A stretch of DNA of 8,132 nucleotides, taken from the NCBI GenBank assembly GCA_003158505.1, contig PMJK01000179.1, positions 8,099 to 16,230 of the forward strand, in the 5' to 3' direction. Under the pieces are notes generated by a model. That model saw only the letters and a program-made list of their open reading frames with translations. It searched no databases and was not told the DNA's origin. The DNA comes from Holophagaceae bacterium. GTDB lineage: Bacteria > Acidobacteriota > Holophagae > Holophagales > Holophagaceae. A program made the translations under genes and the position numbers. Position 1 is the stretch's first letter. Every line of letters starts with the position of its first letter. Of this stretch, positions 1 to 5,000 are shown piece by piece.

Positions 1-1
1 C

Positions 2-175
2 CTGGATCAGACTTTGGGCATCATGCGCGAGGGCAGCGGTCAGCACTTCGATCCGGAGCTGTTGACGCATTTCCTTAGGATGGCTTCCAATCTCTACTGG
101 CGTTTCAATGGGGCCGACATCCATGTTTTGAAACAGGAACTGGCTGCCTCGGTCAGCAAGTATTTCCCGATCTAA
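2..175 (+). CDS. C-terminal end of an HD-GYP domain protein (5' end outside window)
   Basis: This is an open frame from the window edge to a TAA stop, giving the last 57 residues of a protein. The stretch GSGQHFDPELLTHFL matches the conserved end of HD-GYP domains, where an 'sG.hFDPelv..Fl' segment follows the metal-binding HD and GYP motifs. Members hydrolyse cyclic di-GMP and are often fused to response-regulator, PAS or GAF domains in the cytoplasm. The catalytic HD and GYP residues lie upstream of the window, so activity and domain architecture cannot be judged. About 40 residues follow the conserved segment, ending in KYFPI. The stop is followed within a few bases by a universal stress protein remnant in another frame, so the original downstream context has been disturbed. 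The family call rests on one short motif and is a good but not certain match. Confidence 0.75.
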   Translation: MDQTLGIMREGSGQHFDPELLTHFLRMASNLYWRFNGADIHVLKQELAASVSKYFPI

Positions 176-180
176 AGTAG

Positions 181-378
181 CGCCTTGAGCTCATTGTCAT
201 GGTCAGCCATGGCCACGGATTGGACCGGTTTGTCCAATCTAGTGTGGCCTCGGAACTGACACTGAAGGCATCCTGCCCCATCCTAGTGCCTGTGTTCAAA
301 GTCCAGAAAGCCAAAGGGAAGTTAAGGGTCGTACAATTTGCCCAACTGCGGTACCTCATGGGTATTACGTTGAGGTAA
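181..378 (+). pseudogene. Universal stress protein (UspA family) C-terminal remnant
   Basis: The frame opens right after a TAG (178-180) and runs to a TAA. Its first part, LELIVMVSHGHGLDRF followed by SSVASELTLKASCPILVPV, is the classic Usp C-terminal half: the 'DLIVMGSHGHgGl.rl..GSVae.vlr.apCPVLVV' block that holds the ATP-binding loop and the last beta strand. The usual G-2x-G-9x-G-(S/T) pattern is degraded: the M-G-S/T-H position reads M-V-S-H and the glycine before SVA is missing. About 28 unrelated residues follow the family's normal end. The first 90-100 residues of a Usp are absent, because the sequence upstream is the HD-GYP stop. There is no ribosome binding site or plausible start, so this is a 5'-truncated, decaying copy rather than a gene. 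Family identity is clear; non-functionality is inferred from the missing half. Confidence 0.75.
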
Positions 379-658
379 CAAACTCAAGCGGTACGCAGTT
401 TCAGATGGGGTTTGTCCGCTGAGCGCTCTGTGTGGACTCAGCCGACAGCCGATTGGAACCTCCTCTTAAGGAAAAATTCCCACCTGGAAGAGGATTCTTT
501 CCCCTTTACGACGAACCCATTATTGGAAAGAAACAATTTATGAATTGGCTTTCCGCTTGCCTTTAGGTTCGTGCCTGAGGCGTTCTCAGGCTCCTTCTGG
601 GGCAAGGGAATTCTCGGATCACGCCCCTTTCAGGTGGTCCACCGAAAGGAGTTCCACT
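379..658. other. Intergenic stretch upstream of the lipoprotein gene
   Basis: No convincing coding sequence is visible. The lipoprotein frame stays open back to a TTG at 545, but that extension has no ribosome binding site and would place the signal peptide internally. The stretch holds several small inverted repeats. The arms at 462-468 and 489-495 (TCCTCTT / AAGAGGA) are perfect over 7 bp. A tight hairpin at 573-591 is described separately. I could not identify a convincing -35/-10 promoter. Confidence 0.4.
573..591. terminator. Perfect 7-bp hairpin, terminator-like or 5' leader structure
   Basis: GCCTGAG (573-579) pairs perfectly with CTCAGGC (585-591) across a 5-base loop. Only a weak T-containing stretch follows (tccttctgg). 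It could be a weak terminator for transcription from the left or a leader structure about 68 bases before the lipoprotein start. The sequence does not decide between them. Confidence 0.35.
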
Positions 659-997
659 ATGGCTATCCTGCACGGAGTTCAAGGAAGGTTTGCCCCGATC
701 ATCTGCTGCCTAGCCCTGGCCGGGTGTGTCAAACCAACGGGCAGCCCCACCCTAACTCAACTAAGCACAGGGACCTCCACGGTACAGAATGCCGTGGCTC
801 TACTAGGCCAACCCACCCGCACTGAGTTTGGCAATAATGGAACGTCGATTCTCACGTGGGACCCAACAGCAGTTCCTTATGTTGGAGATGGTACTCCAAC
901 GGTTATTAAGCTGACATTTGGTTCGGACGGCAAGTTGTTGGATGAAAAGCTTGCCAAGGTCGATCTGGTCTTTGTCCCGGACCTATATGGACCTTGA
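659..997 (+). CDS. Small BamE/SmpA-like outer-membrane lipoprotein
   Basis: The product is 112 residues. The start at 659 is chosen because AAAGGAG lies just upstream (accGAAAGGAGttccactATG) and because it puts a standard signal peptide at the N-terminus. Basic R10 precedes a hydrophobic run (about 11-21) that ends in the lipobox L20-A21-G22-C23, so Cys23 would be lipidated and the mature protein would be about 90 residues. The mature part shows the short beta-rich layout of SmpA/OmlA/BamE-like domains: a 'T..tVqnavalLGqPtrte' helix-turn, then 'gtsiLtWd', then 'ptviKLTFgsDGkLlde'. BamE itself stabilises the outer-membrane assembly (BAM) complex, but many stand-alone small lipoproteins share this fold and their roles are unknown. 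Residue 24 is V, not D, which argues against inner-membrane retention by the E. coli rule. It sits alone on the plus strand, so context gives no partner. Confidence 0.8.
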   Translation: MAILHGVQGRFAPIICCLALAGCVKPTGSPTLTQLSTGTSTVQNAVALLGQPTRTEFGNNGTSILTWDPTAVPYVGDGTPTVIKLTFGSDGKLLDEKLAKVDLVFVPDLYGP

Positions 998-1292
998 GAT
1001 GCAGTAGGAACAAGGTGACGTCCTCCCCACTCCCGTCTATGTCCACGTCTACTGCCTTCCTTGCAGATCCGGAGAGTCTCCTGTTAGGTTGCTAGACGGA
1101 ACGACGTCGCGCTTATTCATGCTCCACGAGAACTCGACGAACTCCACCGACGACTTCGAGGAAGCTCGCAAGGGGTCTAGCATCCGGTCTGAGACCTCAC
1201 CAGAAAGTTGACTAAATGGGCAACAAACGCTAAGAATGGTGGGAAGATTGTGGAATAGTTCATTTAAGTCCAATTATTTTTCAATTAAAATA
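998..1292. other. About 300-base stretch with no recognisable gene
   Basis: Short open frames exist on both strands, the longest on the minus strand at 1049-1273 (74 codons). None has a family motif or a good ribosome binding site. Two odd-length perfect palindromes of 11 bases with a central G are present: GGAGAGTCTCC at 1071-1081 and GGTCTGAGACC at 1186-1196. From about 1255 the base composition becomes clearly AT-rich up to the tRNA remnant. If the remnant marks an element border, this would be the last sequence inside the element. Confidence 0.4.
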
Positions 1293-1341
1293 TTGGGTTC
1301 ATAACCCAAAGGTCGTAGGTTAAATACTACCCCCGCTACCA
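1293..1341 (+). pseudogene. 3' half of an initiator-type tRNA-Met (CAT anticodon); possible att site
   Basis: The segment reads as a tRNA from the 5' strand of the anticodon stem to the CCA end. The stem TTGGG (1293-1297) pairs with CCCAA (1305-1309) around the 7-base loop TTCATAA, with anticodon CAT at 1300-1302. The three G:C pairs next to the loop are a hallmark of initiator tRNA. AGGTC matches the variable region, followed by a T-arm starting GTAGGTT and an acceptor strand CCCCGCT with discriminator A and encoded CCA (1338-1341). The T-arm is damaged: compared with the usual TTCAAATCC it reads TTAAATAC, one base short, leaving four of five stem pairs. The preceding bases are AT-rich and contain neither D-arm nor 5' acceptor strand, so it cannot fold as a tRNA. 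Such 3' halves are typical products of site-specific integration into tRNA genes, or remnants of decay. Confidence 0.75.
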
Positions 1342-1355
1342 ACCTTGATGTGAAG

Positions 1356-1388
1356 AAGGCCTTGAACCTCAATGGTTCATGGGCTTTT
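1356..1388 (+). terminator. Rho-independent terminator hairpin after the tRNA remnant
   Basis: A stem of AAGGCCT and GAACC pairs across the loop TCAAT with GGTTCA and GGGCTT, with one bulged or mismatched position (T1363/T1380 area). It runs into the U-tract CTTTT. It lies 14 bases after the tRNA CCA end, where a native tRNA terminator would be expected. This suggests the DNA to the right is the original flank of a tRNA gene. Confidence 0.6.
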
Positions 1389-1533
1389 CACTGTTCCGGG
1401 AAAGAGCCTTCGGTACTCTCGGGTTCCATTCGATTCTGGCTGTTTCTCAAGGGACTGGCCACTGGAATGCCACAACCAAACCAAATGAGAATCGGCGCCA
1501 CCACTTGAGTTGGGCAAGACCGTGACGCACTGC
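1389..1533. other. Intergenic sequence between terminator and the SDR gene 3' end
   Basis: No gene recognised. A plus-strand frame stays open through 1389-1505 but shows no known motif and no start with a ribosome binding site. Confidence 0.4.
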
Positions 1534-2502
1534 CTAAGGTTTCGCGCGTGGGGTCAGGAATCCTGCGATGGATTCGGCGAGTCTTCCGGCGAATGCCATC
1601 GTCCCAGCTTCGGCCGCGAGGGCTCGGTGGACGGCTTCCTCCAGAGCCATGGGAAGCGGGAGTCCGGCTTCGTCCCAGAAACCCCGCCTAGTGGCGAGCA
1701 AGTCGCTCGTCAATCCTTCTACGAGTTCCCGGGCGACTGTATAGTCTGCCCGCGTAACCAAGCGGATCCAATGGGATGAGAGGCGAGGGGTGACGAGGGG
1801 AACCTTCATGAGAATCGGCTTGCGCCCCAGGACCGCAGCAACTCGAAGGAGGATCTCCCTCCCCGAGAGCGCCTCTGGGCCAGGGATATCCCACCAGGTG
1901 CTTTCAGGAAGTTCTATGCGCAATCCTGCCAGGAGCGCCGCCAGTACTTCGTCTACTGCCACGGGCTCGCTTCGGTACTCGAGCCACGCGGGAAGCACCA
2001 TGGCCGGGAGTCGGGCGGCCAGATCCCTCACGATGGTCCAAGAAGCGCTGCCTGCGCCGATGATCATGCCCGCTCGAAGTTCCAAACAGGGGACCTGGCC
2101 AGCCCGGAGCGCTTCCCCAGTATTCAGGCGCGAGAGGAGGTGCTCTGAGGGAGTGCCCTGGGGTGCCACACCCCCGAGGTAGACAATGCGGCTCACCCCA
2201 GCTTGCTGGGCCGCCCGTGCGAAGTTCCTGGCCCATCGAAGCTCCTCCTCAGCCCACCCCGGACGGTGCGATCCCATGCCGTGGACCAAGTAGAAAGCGA
2301 AGTCACAGCCTTCCATGGCAGCGGGGAGCGTACTGGGATCTCCAATGTCCCCGCGCACCCATTGGCGGTCAGGCCAGAGTCCCTGGGCCTCATCCAGTTT
2401 GCGGGTCAGACATCGAACGTCATAGCCGGCCGCTTCCATTGGGCGATACAGGTTCTTTCCGATGAAACCGGTAGCGCCGGTTAGGAGAACTCGCTGGGAC
2501 AT
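1534..2502 (-). CDS. YbjT-type NAD(P)-binding atypical SDR / epimerase-like protein
   Basis: The product is 322 residues. The start at 2502 puts the nucleotide-binding motif G9-A-T-G12-F-I-G15 directly after the first beta strand (QRVLLTGATGFIG), as in family members. A GAGG lies about 11 bases upstream. The frame remains open upstream to 2679, but those 59 extra codons show no fold-specific features. GDI (51-53) marks the acidic base-contact strand. YLVHGMG (71-77) replaces the typical 'yYLVHSMG' of the YbjT/DUF2867 group, and ARNFARAAQQAGVSRIVYLGG (91-111) is that group's next conserved block. ELRAGMIIGAGSASW and 'RSEPVAVDEV' follow as in extended SDR-like NAD(P)H-binding proteins. There is no YxxxK catalytic pair, so dehydrogenase activity is not implied. 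The larger relatives carry a C-terminal DUF2867 domain, which is missing here. Substrate is unknown. It is probably monocistronic and divergent from rubrerythrin. Confidence 0.85.
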   Translation of the reverse strand: MSQRVLLTGATGFIGKNLYRPMEAAGYDVRCLTRKLDEAQGLWPDRQWVRGDIGDPSTLPAAMEGCDFAFYLVHGMGSHRPGWAEEELRWARNFARAAQQAGVSRIVYLGGVAPQGTPSEHLLSRLNTGEALRAGQVPCLELRAGMIIGAGSASWTIVRDLAARLPAMVLPAWLEYRSEPVAVDEVLAALLAGLRIELPESTWWDIPGPEALSGREILLRVAAVLGRKPILMKVPLVTPRLSSHWIRLVTRADYTVARELVEGLTSDLLATRRGFWDEAGLPLPMALEEAVHRALAAEAGTMAFAGRLAESIAGFLTPRAKP

Positions 2503-2730
2503 GCCTGACTTTACCTCATGGATGACCGACCCATCCGATCGACAAATTGTGCCCACCCACTGTTGTTCTCCCTGAACCAGGGAATGATTCTCAGGTCCCA
2601 GCAGTTTTAAATCTTCCTGGAGAGGCCCAGCCTCGAACCTAGGGTCGCTCCAGAACCTCCAGTTCAGTGAGGAGGTCAAGCGTTCTGGGTTCTATATCAA
2701 CGGGTTGGGGCGAGGGCGTATGATGGAGAT

Positions 2731-2747
2731 AAGTAGTAATTTTACTT
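2731..2747 (+). promoter_or_regulatory. Candidate operator: 5-7-5 inverted repeat upstream of rubrerythrin
   Basis: AAGTA (2731-2735) and TACTT (2743-2747) form a perfect inverted repeat around an AT-rich 7-base spacer, just after the candidate -10. Placement near the transcription start suits a repressor. The AT-rich 17-bp form is loosely reminiscent of Fur/PerR-type operators but does not match the PerR consensus, so no regulator can be named. Confidence 0.35.
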
Positions 2748-2752
2748 GCCAG

Positions 2753-2780
2753 TTGCGACTGCTTCGCAATCATTTTTTCT
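2753..2780 (+). promoter_or_regulatory. Leader hairpin plus T-run just before the rubrerythrin RBS
   Basis: TTGCGA (2753-2758) pairs perfectly with TCGCAA (2764-2769) over a 5-base loop. It is followed by cattttttct and then the GGAGG of rubrerythrin. A hairpin followed by a U-run inside a leader is the shape of an intrinsic terminator or attenuator. The stem is only 6 bp, so it may instead be a palindromic protein site. Confidence 0.4.
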
Positions 2781-2792
2781 TTGGAGGATTTC

Positions 2793-3371
2793 ATGGAATT
2801 GAAGGACTCTAAGACCGCTAAGAACCTACTCAAGGCGTTCGCAGGCGAAAGCCAGGCGCGGAACCGGTACACATTTGCCGCTTCTGTGGCTCGCGAGGAG
2901 GGGCTGGAACACGTCGCGGCGATCTTCACGGAAACGGCGGACAACGAAAAGGAACACGCCAAGCTCTTCTTCAGCCACCTGGCGTCCCTCGCTCCTTCCG
3001 CCCTTGAGATGACAGCCACATTCCCCGTGGTGGCCGGAGACACGGCTGCCCAACTCCAGGGTGCGATCGAAGGGGAAAAGGCGGAGTGGTCGGAACTCTA
3101 CCCTGAATTTGCCCGTGTCGCTCGGGAGGAGGGTTTCAACGAGATCGCTCGGACCTTCGACTGGGTTTCCAAGGTCGAGAAGGAACACGAGGCTCGGTTC
3201 CGCCGCCTCCATGATCATGTGGTCAACGGGACCGTCTTCCAGCGTGGCGAAAAGATCTATTGGCGCTGCAGGGAATGCGGGTACATCCATGAGGGTCCTG
3301 CGGCACCCAACCTCTGTCCTGTGTGCAAGCACCCCCAGTCCTATTTCGAACCGGTAGGCGAGAACTATTAA
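2793..3371 (+). CDS. rbr: Rubrerythrin (diiron peroxidase with C-terminal rubredoxin domain)
   Basis: The product is 192 residues, the normal length of the two-domain family. The ATG at 2793 has GGAGG 5 bases upstream; the longer TTG frame at 2781 would overlap that site. The N-terminal ferritin-like four-helix domain (about 1-145) has the expected diiron ligands: E19 in GESQARNRY, E52 and H55 in DNEKEHAK, E95 and E98 in GEKAEW, and E129 and H132 in VEKEHEARF. The C-terminal rubredoxin domain (about 155-190) has C159-RE-C162 and C175-PV-C178 for the [Fe-S4] site. Rubrerythrins are cytoplasmic and reduce hydrogen peroxide to water using electrons from rubredoxin or NAD(P)H-linked flavoproteins, mostly in anaerobes and microaerophiles. 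All ligands are present, so it should be active. The leader has two inverted repeats that suggest control. An FMN-reductase stub abuts the stop on the other strand. Confidence 0.97.
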   Translation: MELKDSKTAKNLLKAFAGESQARNRYTFAASVAREEGLEHVAAIFTETADNEKEHAKLFFSHLASLAPSALEMTATFPVVAGDTAAQLQGAIEGEKAEWSELYPEFARVAREEGFNEIARTFDWVSKVEKEHEARFRRLHDHVVNGTVFQRGEKIYWRCRECGYIHEGPAAPNLCPVCKHPQSYFEPVGENY

Positions 3372-3454
3372 CCTGCGAGCGCGTTCGACATCTTCCGATT
3401 GAAGGACTCCTTGCGCAAACTTCCAACGAGGACCGCAATCATCTTTTGCGCCAT
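3368..3454 (-). pseudogene. NADPH-dependent FMN reductase, N-terminal stub (28 codons)
   Basis: Read from the ATG at 3454, the frame gives MAQKMIAVLVGSLRKESFNR followed by KMSNALAG and two stops. This is the signature N-terminus of NADPH-dependent FMN reductases (flavodoxin-like fold): a first beta strand 'kIavivGSlRkeSfNrkla.al', where the GSLR..S.N loop binds the FMN phosphate. A GGAAAGGGG sits just upstream of the ATG, so its own translation signal is intact. The remaining 150 or so residues are gone. The frame runs into the last bases of the rubrerythrin gene and stops there, showing that a deletion joined the reductase 5' end to the rubrerythrin 3' end. Family enzymes supply reduced flavin or reduce quinones and metals. 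The stub is too short to fold. The motif match is strong although short. Confidence 0.7.
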
Positions 3455-3468
3455 GAGACCCCTTTCCT

Positions 3469-3484
3469 ATTCGACGTACCGAAT
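3469..3484. promoter_or_regulatory. Inverted repeat ATTCG-N6-CGAAT ahead of the FMN reductase stub
   Basis: ATTCG (3469-3473) and CGAAT (3480-3484) are perfect arms around a 6-base spacer, 15-30 bases upstream of the stub's ATG. It could be a leftover operator. No regulator can be named and a chance repeat of this size is possible. Confidence 0.25.
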
Positions 3485-3627
3485 GGATGACTTGCTCCCT
3501 GTGTCTTGCTCACGTCCGGGATCCAGTCCCATCTGGAAGTTTCCGCAATACCTCTCCTGCCTTCGCAACCATCACACCCATTGGAAGAGGAGATGGCTGA
3601 TCGAAGGTCTTGGGTGAGTGTTGGATT

Positions 3628-3872
3628 TCACAGCTTCTTGTGGCTGCCGTCGCACATGGGCTTGGTGCCGCTGTGCTTGCAGGCGCAGAACCACTTGTCG
3701 TGCATCACGTCTGCGGTGTAGTTCATTGCCGTGAAGGTATTACCCTTATGGGAACCATCACACATGCGCTGATTCTTGCTGTTCCGGCAGGCGCACCAAT
3801 GGTAGGTCTTTCCTGCTTCGACCGTGACCTTGATGAGCCCTTCTGGGCGATATGGGGAGTGGCGTCGGACAT
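3628..3872 (-). pseudogene. Dual-CDGSH iron-sulfur protein with an N-terminal frameshift
   Basis: The main frame encodes two CDGSH zinc-finger-like [2Fe-2S] sites: WCACRNSKNQRMCDGSH and FCACKHSGTKPMCDGSH. Each has three Cys and one His ligand (C-x-C ... C-D-G-S-H). The first has R where P is usual; the second fits the consensus fully. The natural N-terminus lies in another frame: an ATG at 3872 with AGGAG 5 bases upstream starts MSDATPHIAQKG, a typical family opening, and after the GGGC at 3837-3840 the homologous reading continues as LIKVTVEAGKTYHW in the frame of the iron-sulfur sites. One missing base would explain this, and restoring it gives about 81 residues, the usual length. Alternatively the main frame could start at 4011, but that adds 50 or so unrelated residues without the family opening. 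Bacterial members are small electron-transfer or iron-handling proteins. A sequencing error cannot be excluded. Confidence 0.75.
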
Positions 3873-3943
3873 GACTGCTCCTATCGAGAGGGTTGTGGTT
3901 CGGGAATGAAGGTCTAGTTCCCAGGTCTGAGTTCCCTGGATGA

Positions 3944-4219
3944 GTCCCCGCAACCCTCGACGGCTCGATCCTCACCTGCCCCATGCACTGTGCCCGTTTC
4001 GACGTGGCCACTGGAGAGGCCCTCTCTGGTCCTGTGCCGCCCTACTTAGGGAACGAGCCCCTGCCGCCGAGAACGGGGACCTTTCTCCAGAACGTCGGCA
4101 TGTTGATGCAACACGTCCGTACTGAATCAATCCGCACGTACATCGTGAAAGTCGAAGGCGGCTGGGTGTGGGTTGAGCTTCAACTCGCCGCAACGGAAAC
4201 AAAACCACTACTGAATTGA
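3944..4219 (+). pseudogene. Rieske [2Fe-2S] ferredoxin, C-terminal part only
   Basis: From the base after a TGA (3941-3943) the frame reads ATLDGSILTCPMHCARFDVA then TGEALSGP, the second half of a Rieske ferredoxin: the C-P-M-H pair (second Cys-x2-His of the cluster), the 'aRFDv.TGe.lsGP' loop, and at the end IRTYIVKVEGGWVWVEL, the closing beta strands. Between them is a roughly 29-residue linker (YLGNEPLPP ... MQHVRTES), longer than in compact nitrite-reductase-type Rieske proteins. The first cluster half (C-x-H with G-G-P-L) and the N-terminal strands are missing, so the cluster could not form. Upstream, another frame reads SLDESP, resembling the 'GPLdE' segment that should precede, so a second frameshift may lie near 3945. 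It is divergent from the CDGSH gene, whose 5' region occupies the missing part. Rieske ferredoxins deliver electrons to oxygenases or reductases. Confidence 0.7.
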
Positions 4220-4275
4220 GGAAGTTGCCCTGACCGACAACTCCCTGGGAGCTGGAAATCATCATTCTTGGTTCC
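4220..4275. other. Short gap with palindromes after the Rieske fragment
   Basis: AGTTG (4223-4227) pairs with CAACT (4238-4242), and CTCCCTGGGAG (4241-4251) is a perfect 11-base palindrome. It lies downstream of two converging genes and could form RNA hairpins, but no T-run follows on either strand. Confidence 0.25.
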
Positions 4276-4971
4276 TTATTGCCTCTCCAACTTCAGAGGG
4301 GGAGGGAATAAACTCTCATTATGGAATTTTTTATGTGACTCTCTAATAGAGTAATAAATAACGAAACTGACCACGGCTGCAAAAAAGCACCAGATCGAGA
4401 TCAGGCACTCAGTAAAGAAGATTACAGAAACCATGGCAGACAGACCAGTGACAATACCAAGCATATATGCACGTTTTACACTTGAAACAAAGACCGGAGC
4501 CAGCGTTGCAATTAAATATAGCGCTGTTGGGATATTTGAAAATGGACTTTGAAAATTTCTTTTATATTTATAATTAATGTGCATATAACTGATTTCAGCA
4601 TGCGCATGATAAACCACCAAACCATGCAAATAGTAAAATGATACGATTACACCGACAATAAGAAGCGACCATAATACCTTTTTCCGTGTCCTATTTTTTT
4701 CCATCAACAAAACAGAAAGAGGAACCAGTATTGGCCATATAAATTGTGCCATTACTAGAAATGTATATGTTGCCGTGGCCTGCAAATCAGCATATTCTTT
4801 GTGCGGAATAGTCAACCATACAACGCCTTCTGAGAACTGTTGAAATGCGAAGAAGAGGGGGATGCATGCAAAGACGATTTGCGAAGACTTATGAACTTTT
4901 CTTAAAGTTTCAGTGCCTGCAAAAGTAAGTAACACGCCAGCGGTAATGCTTGCCCCTGCTGAGAAACACAT
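4276..4971 (-). CDS. MCFSA-type multi-pass membrane protein (DUF6629-like)
   Basis: The product is 231 residues. The start at 4971 is preferred over the upstream ATG at 5007 because the family begins MCFSA.AS..AG, here MCFSAGASITAGVLLTFAG, and because AAAGGA lies 6 bases before it. The next conserved block, IPLFFAFQQFSEGVVWL (about 39-55), also fits DUF6629. Roughly seven hydrophobic segments span the chain (about 8-22, 29-55, 70-92, 100-122, 145-162, 168-185 and 188-212), with a basic, charged C-terminal tail, so it is an integral membrane protein. No function is established for the family. Base composition is strikingly AT-rich (three hand-counted lines give 37-42 % GC) beside GC-rich neighbours, and codons follow this, which points to horizontal acquisition. 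It stands alone with its own palindromic upstream region. Confidence 0.8.
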   Translation of the reverse strand: MCFSAGASITAGVLLTFAGTETLRKVHKSSQIVFACIPLFFAFQQFSEGVVWLTIPHKEYADLQATATYTFLVMAQFIWPILVPLSVLLMEKNRTRKKVLWSLLIVGVIVSFYYLHGLVVYHAHAEISYMHINYKYKRNFQSPFSNIPTALYLIATLAPVFVSSVKRAYMLGIVTGLSAMVSVIFFTECLISIWCFFAAVVSFVIYYSIRESHKKFHNESLFPPPLKLERQ

Positions 4972-5000
4972 GAATAATCCTTTTTTAAAAATCATCATTG

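Larger units (their letters stand above)
2503..2792. promoter_or_regulatory. Divergent regulatory region between the SDR gene and rubrerythrin
   Basis: About 290 bases separate two divergent starts, so both promoters should lie here. A TATGAT at 2719-2724 on the plus strand is a fair -10 candidate for rubrerythrin, but no good -35 sits at 16-18 bases. A nested inverted repeat lies at 2650-2688: CCAGAAC (2650-2656) pairs with GTTCTGG (2682-2688), and inside it CCTCC (2656-2660) faces GGAGG (2671-2675). Its role is unknown. Two further inverted repeats nearer the rubrerythrin start are listed separately. Confidence 0.4.

Noticed and set aside
1049..1273. 74-codon minus-strand frame, considered as a small gene or a tRNA shadow
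   Set aside because: No foldable tRNA could be drawn from either strand and the peptide shows no known motif; left as unassigned sequence.
2826..3332. 168-codon minus-strand open frame inside rubrerythrin
   Set aside because: Rubrerythrin has every metal ligand in place on the plus strand, so the opposite frame is a shadow.
3399..3617. Plus-strand small open frame after rubrerythrin
   Set aside because: No ribosome site or motif; the minus strand of its first part encodes the FMN reductase N-terminus.
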